Of a DNA stretch of 64,000 nt, positions 40,679-49,562 are shown in pieces. Position 1 is the first letter of the stretch; every line of letters starts with the position of its first letter. Under the pieces are notes generated by a model. That model had not been told where the DNA came from. It ran no database searches and saw nothing but the letters and a program-made list of their open reading frames with translations. Source of the DNA: Streptomyces sp. NRRL F-5126 (lineage in GTDB: Bacteria > Actinomycetota > Actinomycetes > Streptomycetales > Streptomycetaceae); NCBI RefSeq assembly GCF_000721265.1, contig NZ_JOFZ01000013.1, positions 62,001 through 126,000 of the forward strand. Direction: 5' to 3'. Made by a program: the position numbers and the translations under genes.

Positions 40679-41836
40679 ATGACAGAGACCGCGTCCACCG
40701 GTCAGGGCGGCGGCGACGTCCGCCTCACCGGCATCAGCAAGAAGTACGGCTCGTTCGAGGCAGTCAAGCCGCTCGACCTCACCGTGGAGCAGGGTTCCTT
40801 CTTCGCGCTGCTCGGCGCCTCCGGCTGCGGCAAGACCACCACCCTGCGCATGATCGCCGGCCTGGAGGAACCCACCACCGGCACCGTGCTGCTCGGCGAC
40901 AGGGACGTGACCGGCCTGCCGTCGTACAAGCGCCCCGTCAACACCGTTTTCCAGAGCTATGCGCTCTTCCCGCACCTGGACATCTACGAGAACGTCGCCT
41001 TCGGACTGCGGCGCCGCGGCATCAAGTCCGTCAAGAAGCAGGTCGGCGAGATGCTCGACCTCGTCCAACTCGGCGACTACGCCCGCCGCAAGCCGCAGCA
41101 GCTCTCCGGCGGCCAGCAGCAGCGCGTCGCCGTCGCCCGCGCCCTGATCAACCGGCCGCAGGTGCTGCTGCTCGACGAGCCGCTCGGCGCGCTCGACCTC
41201 AAGCTGCGCCGCCAGATGCAGCTTGAACTCAAGCGCATCCAGACGGAGGTCGGCGTCACCTTCATCCACGTCACCCACGACCAGGAGGAGGCCATGACCA
41301 TGGCCGACTCCATCGCCGTGATGAGCGCGGGCCGCGTCGAGCAACTCGGCACCCCCGGCGACCTGTACGAGAACCCGGGCACCACGTTCGTGGCCAACTT
41401 CCTCGGCACGTCCAACCTCATAGAGACGGAGGTCGTCGGCCGGGACGGCGACGCGATCACCGTCTCGGGCAGCGGCGGCTGCAAGCTCACGCTCCCCGCC
41501 GCGCGCTGCTCCGCGCCCGCGGGCAGCGGCAGCAAGGTGCTCGTCGGCGTACGCCCCGAGAAGATGGCCATATCCCACGCCGACGACGCCGGCACGATCC
41601 CCGAGGGCCGCAACAGGATCCCGGGACGCATCGCCGGCACCAGCTTCATCGGCGTCTCCACGCAGTACGTCGTCGACAGCCCGGTCTGCCCCTGCCTTGA
41701 GGTGTACGCGCAGAACATCGAGCGCGACGGCCGCCTCGCGCCCGGCGCCGACGTCGTCCTGCACTGGAACCCGCAGCACACGTTCGGGCTCGGCGCCGAC
41801 CAGGACATCGCCGCGGGCGAGGAGGCCGCGTCATGA
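40679..41836 (+). CDS. potA: Polyamine ABC transporter ATP-binding protein
   Basis: A 385-residue PotA-type ATPase. Walker A GASGCGKTT (about 45-53), Q-loop VFQSYALFPH, signature LSGGQQQRVAVARAL, Walker B LLLDEPLGALD and switch His VTHDQEEAM are all intact. The C-terminal TOBE domain (VGVRPEKMAIS, GTSFIGVSTQYVV) is as in PotA. ATG at 40679, 46 bases after potD. Its stop overlaps the next start (ATGA). Confidence 0.92.
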   Translation: MTETASTGQGGGDVRLTGISKKYGSFEAVKPLDLTVEQGSFFALLGASGCGKTTTLRMIAGLEEPTTGTVLLGDRDVTGLPSYKRPVNTVFQSYALFPHLDIYENVAFGLRRRGIKSVKKQVGEMLDLVQLGDYARRKPQQLSGGQQQRVAVARALINRPQVLLLDEPLGALDLKLRRQMQLELKRIQTEVGVTFIHVTHDQEEAMTMADSIAVMSAGRVEQLGTPGDLYENPGTTFVANFLGTSNLIETEVVGRDGDAITVSGSGGCKLTLPAARCSAPAGSGSKVLVGVRPEKMAISHADDAGTIPEGRNRIPGRIAGTSFIGVSTQYVVDSPVCPCLEVYAQNIERDGRLAPGADVVLHWNPQHTFGLGADQDIAAGEEAAS

Positions 41837-42768
41837 CGGCCACCACCGCGCCCCCGGCCGCGCCGCCGGCCGCGGGCGGCGAACCGCCGCGCCGCCGCGC
41901 ATTCCGCCGCAGGCGGCTCGTGCCGTACTGGCTGCTGCTGCCCGGCGTCCTGTGGCTGATCGTCTTCTTCCTCGTGCCGCTCGTCTACCAGGCGTCCACG
42001 TCCGTGCAGACGGGGTCGCTGGAGAACGGCTTCCAGGTCACCTGGCACTTCCAGACGTACTGGGACGCGCTTCAGCAGTACTACCCGCAGTTCCTGCGCT
42101 CGCTGCTGTACGCCGCCGTCGCCACGCTGCTCTGCCTCGTCGTCGGCTACCCGCTCGCCTACCTCATCGCGTTCAGGGCGGGCCGCCACCGCAACCTGCT
42201 GCTCGTGCTCGTCATCGCGCCGTTCTTCACCAGCTTCCTCATCCGCACGCTGGCCTGGAAGACGATCCTCGCCGACGGCGGGCCCGTGGTCGGCTTCCTC
42301 GGCTCAGCGCATGTACTCGACGTCACGGCCGCCCTCGGCTGGACCAGCGGCCACCGCGTGCTCGCCACGCCCCTCGCGGTCGTCACGGGACTCACGTACA
42401 ACTTCCTGCCGTTCATGATCCTGCCGCTCTACACCTCGCTCGAACGCATCGACCACCGGCTCCACGAGGCCGCGGGCGACCTCTACGCGACGCCGTGGAC
42501 CACCTTCCGCAAGGTGACCTTCCCGATGTCGCTGCCCGGCGTCGTCTCCGGGACGCTGCTCACCTTCATCCCGTCGAGCGGCGACTACGTCAACGCCCAG
42601 TTGCTCGGGTCCGCCGACACGAAGATGATCGGCAGTGTCATCCAGTCGCAGTTCCTCACCGTGCTCGACTATCCGACCGCGGCCGCGCTGTCGTTCATCC
42701 TCATGGCCGTCGTGCTGTTCGTGGTCACCTTCTACATCCGCCGTGCAGGGACGGAGGAACTGCTCTGA
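41833..42768 (+). CDS. potB: Polyamine ABC transporter permease
   Basis: A 311-residue permease of the PotB type with about six membrane segments: LLLPGVLWLIVFFLVPLVY, LLYAAVATLLCLVVGYPLAYL, LLLVLVIAPFFTSFLIRTLAW and others. The EAA loop EAAGDLYATPWTTFRKVTFP (about 215-234) docks PotA. ATG at 41833 overlaps the potA stop; its own stop overlaps the potC ATG (TGATG). Confidence 0.9.
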   Translation: MTATTAPPAAPPAAGGEPPRRRAFRRRRLVPYWLLLPGVLWLIVFFLVPLVYQASTSVQTGSLENGFQVTWHFQTYWDALQQYYPQFLRSLLYAAVATLLCLVVGYPLAYLIAFRAGRHRNLLLVLVIAPFFTSFLIRTLAWKTILADGGPVVGFLGSAHVLDVTAALGWTSGHRVLATPLAVVTGLTYNFLPFMILPLYTSLERIDHRLHEAAGDLYATPWTTFRKVTFPMSLPGVVSGTLLTFIPSSGDYVNAQLLGSADTKMIGSVIQSQFLTVLDYPTAAALSFILMAVVLFVVTFYIRRAGTEELL

Positions 42769-43574
42769 TGGCCGCACCGCGCTGGATCCGGCGCCACCTG
42801 GTGGTGATCGCGGGTCTCGTCACGCTCGCGTACATGATCCTTCCGAACATCGTCGTGATGGTGTTCTCGTTCAACAAGCCGACCGGACGGTTCAACTACT
42901 CCTGGAACCACTTCTCGCTCGACGCGTGGAAGTCGCCCTGCGGCGCCGCGGGGCTGTGCGGCTCTCTCGGGCTGTCCCTGCAGATCGCCGTCTACGCGAC
43001 GGTCGCCGCCACGATCCTCGGCACCATGATCGCATTCGCGCTGGTCAGGTACCGCTTCCACGGGCGCGGGCCGGTCAACTCGCTGATCTTCCTGCCGATG
43101 GCCATGCCCGAGGTCGTGATGGCAGCCTCGCTGCTGACGCTCTTCCTCAACCTCGGCGCCCAGCTGGGCTTCTGGACCATCCTCATCGCCCACATCATGT
43201 TCTGCCTGAGCTTCGTGGTGGTCGCCGTCAAGGCGCGCGTGCTGTCCATGGACCCGCGCCTCGAAGAGGCCGCGCGCGACCTGTACGCGGGGCCCGTGCA
43301 GACCTTCGTCCGCGTCACGCTGCCGATCGCGGCGCCCGGCATCGTCGCCGGGGCGCTGCTGTCGTTCGCGCTCTCGTTCGACGACTTCATCATCACCAAC
43401 TTCAACGCCGGCTCCACGGTGACCTTCCCCATGTTCGTCTGGGGATCGGCGCAGCGCGGCACACCGGTCCAGATCAACGTGGTCGGCACGGCGATGTTCC
43501 TCATCGCCGTGCTGATCGTCGTCGTGGGGCAGGCCGTCAGCAGCAGGCGCGGCAAGTCGGCCACGGCGTCCTGA
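42768..43574 (+). CDS. potC: Polyamine ABC transporter permease
   Basis: A 268-residue permease of the PotC type with about six membrane segments (LVVIAGLVTLAYMILPNIVV, IAVYATVAATILGTMIAFAL, PMAMPEVVMAASLLTLFL). EAA loop EEAARDLYAGPVQTFVRVTLP (about 163-183). ATG at 42768 overlaps the potB stop. It completes the importer, 59 bases before the oxidase gene. Confidence 0.9.
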   Translation: MAAPRWIRRHLVVIAGLVTLAYMILPNIVVMVFSFNKPTGRFNYSWNHFSLDAWKSPCGAAGLCGSLGLSLQIAVYATVAATILGTMIAFALVRYRFHGRGPVNSLIFLPMAMPEVVMAASLLTLFLNLGAQLGFWTILIAHIMFCLSFVVVAVKARVLSMDPRLEEAARDLYAGPVQTFVRVTLPIAAPGIVAGALLSFALSFDDFIITNFNAGSTVTFPMFVWGSAQRGTPVQINVVGTAMFLIAVLIVVVGQAVSSRRGKSATAS

Positions 43575-43633
43575 GCCCAGACGGGTCACCGAGGGGTCGC
43601 AGGACGCGGCCCGAGGACAAGGAGTTGGGAGAC

Positions 43634-45079
43634 ATGGCCCCAGGAGCCATGGGAACCGCCACGGCCGCACGCGCGGCCACCCGCGCCGCCGCCGCGTCGC
43701 TCGGGGACGTCAAGCCCGTACCGTACTGGCTCGACGACCCGGCGAGGCCCGCCGCGCTGCCCGCCCTGACCGGCGAGGACCGCTGCGACCTGCTCGTCGT
43801 CGGCGGCGGCTACAGCGGCCTGTGGGCGGCGCTGCTCGCCAAGGAGCGCGACCCCGCGCGCGATGTCGTCCTGATCGAGGGGCACGAGGTCGCGTGGGCG
43901 GCCTCCGGGCGCAACGGCGGGTTCTGCGCGGCCTCGCTCACCCATGGCCTGCCCAACGGGCTCGCGCGCTGGCCCGGTGAACTGCTCACCCTGGAGGAGC
44001 TCGGCGCGAGAAACCTCGACGCCATCGAGGACGCCGTCGCCCGGTACGGCATCGACTGCGGCTTCGAACGCACCGGCGAGATCGACATCGCCACCGAGCC
44101 CCACCAACTCGCCGAACTCCGCCGGCTCAAGGCCCAGGCGGACCGGGCCGGCATCACGGGCCTCGACCTGCTCGACCGCGACGCCCTGCGCGCCGAGGTC
44201 GACTCGCCGACGTTCCTCGGCGGGCTGCTCGACCGGCGCGGCGTGGCCCTCGTCAATCCCGCCGCGCTCGCCTGGGGACTCAAGCGCGCGTGCCGTGGCC
44301 TCGGCGTACGCGTCTACGAGAACACTCCCGGCACGGCGCTGGCCCGCTCAGGATCCGGCATGGCGGTCCGCACCCCGTACGGCCGCGTCCTGGCGGGGCA
44401 GGTCGCGCTGGGCACCAACGTGTTCCCGTCGCTGCTGCGGCGCGTGCGCCCCTACACCGTGCCGGTCTACGACTACGCCCTGACGACGCGGCCGCTCACC
44501 CCCGCGGAACTCGCGTCGATCGGCTGGCGCAACCGGCAGGGCCTCGGCGACAGCGCCAACCAGTTCCACTACTTCCGCCTCACCGCGGACAATCGCATCC
44601 TGTGGGGCGGCTACGACGCCGTCTACCCCTTCGGCGGCAGGCTCGACGCGGGGCGCGACCAGCGTCCCGAGACGTTCCTGAGGCTCGCGACCCACTTCTT
44701 CCGCTGCTTCCCGCAGCTGGAGGGCGTGCGCTTCAGCCACGCGTGGGGCGGCGCCATCGACACCTGCACGCGGTTCGCCCCGTTCTTCGGCACGGCGCAC
44801 GAGGGGCGCGTCGCGTATGCGGCGGGGTTCACCGGACTCGGCGTCGGAGCGACGCGCTTCGGCGCTGACGTGATGCTCGACCTGCTGTCCGGCCGGGCCA
44901 CGCACCGCACGCGGCTTGAGCTGGTGCGGCGCAAGCCGCTGCCGTTCCCGCCCGAGCCGATGGCCTGGGCCGGGATCGGCCTGACGAAGTGGTCGCTCGC
45001 CCGGGCGGACGCGGACGGCGGCAGGCGCAACCTCTGGCTGCGGACGATGGACAGGCTCGGTCTCGGCTTCGACAGCTGA
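43634..45079 (+). CDS. FAD-dependent amine oxidase, PuuB-like
   Basis: A 481-residue DAO-family flavoprotein: YWLDDPARPAALP near the start (typical of gamma-glutamylputrescine oxidase), FAD-binding LLVVGGGYSGLWAAL (about 53-67), AASGRNGGFCAASLTHG, and the C-terminal HAWGGAIDTCTRFAPFFG and AAGFTGLGVGATRFGAD. It probably oxidises the imported polyamine, or its gamma-glutamyl form, to an aldehyde that the first gene of this operon would oxidise. ATG at 43634 after GGAGTTGGGAG. Last gene of the operon. Confidence 0.85.
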   Translation: MAPGAMGTATAARAATRAAAASLGDVKPVPYWLDDPARPAALPALTGEDRCDLLVVGGGYSGLWAALLAKERDPARDVVLIEGHEVAWAASGRNGGFCAASLTHGLPNGLARWPGELLTLEELGARNLDAIEDAVARYGIDCGFERTGEIDIATEPHQLAELRRLKAQADRAGITGLDLLDRDALRAEVDSPTFLGGLLDRRGVALVNPAALAWGLKRACRGLGVRVYENTPGTALARSGSGMAVRTPYGRVLAGQVALGTNVFPSLLRRVRPYTVPVYDYALTTRPLTPAELASIGWRNRQGLGDSANQFHYFRLTADNRILWGGYDAVYPFGGRLDAGRDQRPETFLRLATHFFRCFPQLEGVRFSHAWGGAIDTCTRFAPFFGTAHEGRVAYAAGFTGLGVGATRFGADVMLDLLSGRATHRTRLELVRRKPLPFPPEPMAWAGIGLTKWSLARADADGGRRNLWLRTMDRLGLGFDS

Positions 45080-45081
45080 CA

Positions 45082-45097
45082 TGTGACGCAGATCACG
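45082..45097. promoter_or_regulatory. Crp-like palindrome
   Basis: TGTGA-CGCAGA-TCACG matches the Crp/FNR pattern TGTGA-N6-TCACA at nine of ten bases. It begins three bases after the oxidase stop and about 130 bases before the next gene (45230). Streptomyces has a Crp; its motif GTG-N6-GNCAC fits except for one G to A. Confidence 0.4.
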
Positions 45098-45229
45098 TAC
45101 TCTCCGGCTCGTGAGGCGCCGCAACCCGCGTCATAGCCGCCTCCCGGCCCGCTCTCCCCTTGTGGACGCAAAGTCCGGCACCGTGCGACGTCCGTGCGGT
45201 GCCCGTCGACGCGAGGGGAGACGTGGCAG

Positions 45230-45754
45230 ATGGCCGGCACGACACCTGGAGGCACCGGAGGCGGGAGCACGCGGGACGCGGTGGGGTGGCTCGTCGCCGT
45301 CGCCCCCGATCCCGCAGCATGCCGGCGGCAGTGGGAGCGCGACCCGAGCGGCACGGTCCTGCTGCCCGCCGGGCAGCGGTGGGACGTGCTGACCCTGCCC
45401 GCCTCACTCGGCGGGCCCGCGCTCGACGTCCTGATCCGGCTGGTGGAACGCCCCGGCCCGGTGCTCGCCGACAGCGGCGAGGAGCGCATGGGGTTCTTCG
45501 TGCCCCCGGGGACCGCCGCGCGCTGGCTGGGCACGGGCGTGCGCGGCGCGGGGCGCGGCACCTGGATCGTCGTGCCGCACCCCGGCGGGCGCGCCTACGG
45601 CCTGCGGTGGCTCGTACCGCCGGACGGCTCCGGCGCGCTGACGGACCCCGCGATCCTGGAACTGGCGCTGCACGAGGCGGCGGCCGCCTTGGGGGAGGGG
45701 GGAGGCAGGGTGAACGGCGAGCGCGGGGCGGACCCGGGGCGCGGAAAGTCTTGA
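45230..45754 (+). CDS. Prim-pol-like N-terminal domain protein, unknown
   Basis: A 174-residue protein seen in many Streptomyces. Recognisable stretches: GWLVAVAPDPAACRRQWERD, TVLLPAGQRWDVLTLPASLG, FFVPPGTAARWLGTGVRGAG and TWIVVPHPGGR, like the N-terminal part of bifunctional DNA primase/polymerase proteins. The catalytic acidic residues of a primase are not obvious, so an enzymatic role is doubtful. I chose the ATG at 45230; the frame is open from 45194. Its stop lies within the -35 of the chitinase promoter. Confidence 0.6.
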   Translation: MAGTTPGGTGGGSTRDAVGWLVAVAPDPAACRRQWERDPSGTVLLPAGQRWDVLTLPASLGGPALDVLIRLVERPGPVLADSGEERMGFFVPPGTAARWLGTGVRGAGRGTWIVVPHPGGRAYGLRWLVPPDGSGALTDPAILELALHEAAAALGEGGGRVNGERGADPGRGKS

Positions 45755-45779
45755 CAGTGGAATTGGTCTGGACCATCTT
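45751..45779 (+). promoter_or_regulatory. Chitinase promoter with dre (DasR) operator
   Basis: Perfect -35 TTGACA (45751-45756). Between it and the expected -10 (about 45774-45779) lies TGGTCTGGACCA (45764-45775), matching the DasR box core TGGTCTAGACCA at 11 of 12 bases. DasR represses chitin and GlcNAc genes until GlcN-6-P builds up. Placement inside the promoter fits repression. Confidence 0.85.
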
Positions 45780-45865
45780 CATGGCGAGGCCATGCCACGC
45801 CCCACGCGTGCGCGTGTCCGACGCTCCCTCATCTCCCCCCACCATCTCCCCCCACGGAGGCACCT

Positions 45866-47029
45866 GTGGACCCCACCGAGCGGCGCTCTCCCCTCACCGG
45901 CCTCGTGGCCGCCTTCGCCGCGGCCATCCTGACGGCGGGCGGCCTGGCCGCGGCGTCAGGGAACGCCAGAGCGGCGACCCAGCCCCCGGCCCCCCGTGCG
46001 ACCACCTCCACCGCGCTGCCCGGCCACGCCCTGGTCGGCTACATGCACGCGAGCTTCGCCAACGGATCCGGCTACATACCGCTGGCCGACGTGCCCGACT
46101 CCTGGGACGTCATCGACCTCGCCTTCGCCGAACCCACGTCACCCACCTCCGGGCAGATCGACTTCAGCCTCTGCCCGGCGAGCGAGTGCCCCAACGTCGA
46201 GTCCGCCGACGCGTTCAAGGCGGCCGTCAAGGCCAAACAGGCCGAGGGCAAGAAGGTGCTCGTCTCCATCGGCGGCGCGAACGGCAAGGTCCAGCTGACC
46301 ACGGCAGCCGCGCGCGACACCTTCGTCGCGTCCGTCTCGCACATCATCGACACCTACGGACTCGACGGCGTCGACATCGACTTCGAGAACGACTCCCTCT
46401 CCCTCGACAAGGGCGACACCGACTTCCGCGCCCCGACCACGCCGTCCATCGTCAACCTGATCGCCGCGCTCAAGACGCTCAAGGCCAAGTACGGCGCGGG
46501 CTTCACACTGACCATGGCCCCGGAGACGTTCTTCGTCCAACTCGGCCACCAGTTCTACGGCCCGGGCGCCTCCGGCGGCGAAGACCCGCGCGCCGGCGCC
46601 TACCTCCCGGTCATCTACGCCCTGCGCGACGACCTCACCCTGCTCACCGTCCAGGACTACAACTCGGGCCCGATCATGGGCCTCGACGGCCAGTACCACA
46701 CCATGGGCGGCGCCGACTTCCCCATCGCGATGACGGACATGCTCCTCACCGGCTTCTCCGTGGCCGGCGACACCACCCGCGAGTTCCCGCCCCTGCGCCC
46801 CGACCAGGTGGCCATAGGCCTCCCCGCATCGGTCAACGCGGGAGGCGGCTACATCGCCCCCGCCGCCGTGACCCAGACGCTCGACTGCCTGACCAAGAAC
46901 ACCGACTGCGGCACGTACACGCCCCACGGCACATGGCCCGCGCTGCGGGGCCTGATGGCCTGGTCGATCAACTGGGACGCCTTCGCGGGGGGCCAGTTCG
47001 CGAAGACGTTCGACGCGTACTTCGGCTGA
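45866..47029 (+). CDS. Secreted GH18 chitinase
   Basis: A 387-residue exported chitinase. Signal peptide about residues 10-36 (GLVAAFAAAILTAGGLAAAS...ARA). The catalytic motif DGVDIDFEN (about residues 169-177) has the full DxxDxDxE, so it should be active. Other family parts are VLVSIGGANG, LTMAPETFFVQL, VQDYNSGPIMG and MAWSINWD. No chitin-binding or fibronectin domain is attached, so it is a single-domain enzyme. A DasR-type operator lies in its promoter; GTG at 45866 after GGAGG. Confidence 0.93.
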   Translation: MDPTERRSPLTGLVAAFAAAILTAGGLAAASGNARAATQPPAPRATTSTALPGHALVGYMHASFANGSGYIPLADVPDSWDVIDLAFAEPTSPTSGQIDFSLCPASECPNVESADAFKAAVKAKQAEGKKVLVSIGGANGKVQLTTAAARDTFVASVSHIIDTYGLDGVDIDFENDSLSLDKGDTDFRAPTTPSIVNLIAALKTLKAKYGAGFTLTMAPETFFVQLGHQFYGPGASGGEDPRAGAYLPVIYALRDDLTLLTVQDYNSGPIMGLDGQYHTMGGADFPIAMTDMLLTGFSVAGDTTREFPPLRPDQVAIGLPASVNAGGGYIAPAAVTQTLDCLTKNTDCGTYTPHGTWPALRGLMAWSINWDAFAGGQFAKTFDAYFG

Positions 47030-47037
47030 CGGGGGGC

Positions 47038-47078
47038 GCGTCCGGCCGGCGGCCCTGCGGGGTATGCCGGCCGGACGC
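47038..47078. terminator. Bidirectional terminator between chitinase and ATPase genes
   Basis: Perfect 13-base arms GCGTCCGGCCGGC (47038-47050) and GCCGGCCGGACGC (47066-47078), 15-base loop, lying between two converging genes. Confidence 0.7.
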
Positions 47079-47083
47079 ACGCC

Positions 47084-49252
47084 TCATCCCCGCAGGTCCA
47101 CCAGCAGCGGCGGGACGTGGTCACCCGCGACCGTCCGCAGGGAGAGCACCGCGTGCCCCACGGGAACGGTGTGTGCGAGGTCCGAGGCCGACCAGCGCTC
47201 GCGCTCCACCTGGCGCACAGTCACCGCGTCCGTGGTGACGGCCTTGCCGGTCACCAGCTTCCGGAACGAGTGGATCGCGCGGGTCAACGGCTGGTCGGCG
47301 AAGACCGTGCGCTGCGTGACCACTTTGGTCTCCACCCACTCGGTGCCCCATGCCTCGGCGAACCGCTTGCCGTCCCAGGTCGTGATCCCGGCGAACGCCA
47401 TCCGGCATCCGACGGCTCCCAGCAGCGCCGGCTGGAGGGCCTCCGGCACGTCGTCCAGGGTCCGCAGCGTGAGCACGGCGCCCGCGTTCACCGACCGCAG
47501 CCGCTGGACGCCGCGCAACGTCTCCGCGGTGAGGGTGCGCGTGGCGTCGTCCAGTACGAGGCACGCGAACAGCGACCGGTCCACGCGCACCGCCGCGTTC
47601 GCGGTGAACTGCGCGAGGATGAGCCGGGCCAGCATCCTGGACGCCTCGCCGTGGCCGCGCTCCGGCAGCTCGATGCGCACACGCAGCGGATGCTCCAGGG
47701 TGCGCAGCGAGAACGGCCTGGTCCTGCCCGTGGTGTCGAAGAAGCCCGAGAACGCGGGCCGGTCGAGCAGCGCGACCCGGTCTGCGAGCGCCCTGCCGGG
47801 GTCGCCGGGCGCGGCCGAGTGGCGCTCGCGGGCGTCGAGTTCGCGGCGCATCGCGCGGTGGTCCCCGGAGTCGAGGCAGGTGCGCAGCCCGTCGAGCGCC
47901 TCGGGTGTGCCGTCGAGGAGTTCCCGCAACTCCGGCACCGTCGGCAGACGCCGGTACGCCGTGGAGAACGGCCCGAGCAGCTGTGCTAGCGCGGTCGCGG
48001 CACGCCTGCTGTCGGTGTCCGGGAGATCGCCGACCAGCCCCTCGGCGAGCAGGGCCGCTGCCTCGTCCGGGTCGGTTGTCCCGCCGTACAGGTCGAGGTC
48101 GTGGACGGACCCCGGATCGCCGAGCCTGACGACGACGTCATACGCCTCGTCGGGGCCCAGCTGCGTCCCGGCCGCGCATACCGCGACGACGGCGGCCTGC
48201 CCGGCGAGGGCCTGGAGGGCAAGGGACTCCACCACCGGCCTGATCAGGGCCCGCGTCTTGCCGGCGCCGGGCGGGCCGACGGCCAGCAGGGAGGTTCCGA
48301 GCAGCTGCGGATCGAGAGCGAGGCCGGTGCCACGCCTGGCGTAGGGGTTGCGCTCACCGTCCTGGACGGTGCCGATCCGCACCTGGTGGACGAGCAGATC
48401 GTGCCGGGCGGCCCGCACGGGCAGGTCCCTGCTGCCCGACGGGTGGAGACAGGCGGCCGCACCGTCCCTGCGTACGGTCTCCGCGAACGCGGCGAGCCGC
48501 GAGGGGTCGACACGCACGGAGCGCCACGCGCGTCCGATCCTGGTGTAGTCGACGTCGTTCATCCTGCCCGCGCGTACCTCGCCGGCGAGCCGTCCCGCAA
48601 GATCACCCTGGCCCGCGGCGCGCAGCTCGGGCCACTCGGCGAGGTCGTTCTCCGGGGCCGGGGGAGCGTCGGCGGAGACGTTCTCACTGGGGGGCGGGGT
48701 CCGGCGGCCGAAGATCCGGCGCAGCAGCTCGGGCCAGCGGCCGAGCCGCCCGAAGACGACGACGAGGATCGCGATCACGAGCAGGTAATAGACGTCCTGG
48801 GCCGCGGCCCCCTGCTCGGTCCCCACCCACCAGGCGTCCGGGGTCACCGCATACATGGGCCACAGCCAGAACGTGCCGAGGTAACCGTTGGCGAGCAGCG
48901 ACCACGCCAGGACCCCTACCAGCAGAGAGATGATCGCTCCCACCGCCAGCTGCCGCATCGGCGTCACATCGGGCGCCACAGCCGGCCGCGGCCGGTGCCC
49001 GTACGCCCACGTACCCGGCCCGTCCGCCCGTCGCGGGGTGTGCAGCCAGTCGCGCAAGGCGGGCCCGGTGGCCGGCGCGTGGCCCGGGGCCGGCGGCACA
49101 CCGGGTGTCTGGTGGGAAGGCCCGTACGCCGCGCCGGGCGAGGACTCGGCCGGTCCGCGCGGCGGGGCCGCAGGCATGGGTGGCGGGGCCGCGGGCCGCG
49201 GTAGCGGTGTGGCACGAGTGCCGCGTGGGTCGTGCGTGCCGTCGGAATCCAT
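47084..49252 (-). CDS. Membrane-anchored P-loop ATPase (TraG/FtsK-like, unknown role)
   Basis: A 722-residue protein: a Pro-rich cytosolic start, two membrane segments (LAVGAIISLLVGVLAWSLL, DVYYLLVIAILVVVFGRL), then a soluble ATPase with Walker A AVGPPGAGKTRAL (about 308-320) and Walker B LFACLVLDDATR (about 575). The layout resembles VirD4/TraG coupling proteins or FtsK-like pumps. No relaxase, integrase or mating-pair gene is near, so a conjugation role is not supported here. The start is ATG at 49252; GTG at 49258 is two codons upstream. Confidence 0.8.
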   Translation of the reverse strand: MDSDGTHDPRGTRATPLPRPAAPPPMPAAPPRGPAESSPGAAYGPSHQTPGVPPAPGHAPATGPALRDWLHTPRRADGPGTWAYGHRPRPAVAPDVTPMRQLAVGAIISLLVGVLAWSLLANGYLGTFWLWPMYAVTPDAWWVGTEQGAAAQDVYYLLVIAILVVVFGRLGRWPELLRRIFGRRTPPPSENVSADAPPAPENDLAEWPELRAAGQGDLAGRLAGEVRAGRMNDVDYTRIGRAWRSVRVDPSRLAAFAETVRRDGAAACLHPSGSRDLPVRAARHDLLVHQVRIGTVQDGERNPYARRGTGLALDPQLLGTSLLAVGPPGAGKTRALIRPVVESLALQALAGQAAVVAVCAAGTQLGPDEAYDVVVRLGDPGSVHDLDLYGGTTDPDEAAALLAEGLVGDLPDTDSRRAATALAQLLGPFSTAYRRLPTVPELRELLDGTPEALDGLRTCLDSGDHRAMRRELDARERHSAAPGDPGRALADRVALLDRPAFSGFFDTTGRTRPFSLRTLEHPLRVRIELPERGHGEASRMLARLILAQFTANAAVRVDRSLFACLVLDDATRTLTAETLRGVQRLRSVNAGAVLTLRTLDDVPEALQPALLGAVGCRMAFAGITTWDGKRFAEAWGTEWVETKVVTQRTVFADQPLTRAIHSFRKLVTGKAVTTDAVTVRQVERERWSASDLAHTVPVGHAVLSLRTVAGDHVPPLLVDLRG

Positions 49253-49562
49253 ACTCACCCTGCCCTCTGACCAGCCAGGACCGTTCTGTGCAAGCGTCAA
49301 TCTAGTGCCCGCGCACGGGTAGTTCAGCGTTCCGCGCATCCGGGGTGTCCATCCCCCCGCCGCGGACGCGCCGGAAGGCGCCGCGGTCCGTGCCCCACGC
49401 CATGGCCACTGCGGACAACGACACGCGCCCAGCACTACCGAACGGAGCATGCCCACGCGGACGGGCCGCGCCTAGCCTGCCGGGAAAGACACCGGTTCTG
49501 CTCAGCTCACGACCCCCGGACCAGCGCCACGCGGCGTCGGGACAGACCCACAGGAGCCCCAC
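49253..49562. other. Divergent intergenic region without genes
   Basis: About 310 bases between the divergent ATPase and gabT genes. On the minus strand TTGACG (49295-49300) is a possible -35, without a clear -10. On the plus strand TAGCCT (49473-49478) is a possible -10 for gabT. I see no strong palindrome or small gene. Confidence 0.5.

Noticed and set aside
47084..49252. Integrative conjugative element
   Set aside because: A TraG-like ATPase is present but there is no integrase, relaxase, attachment site or tRNA gene nearby.
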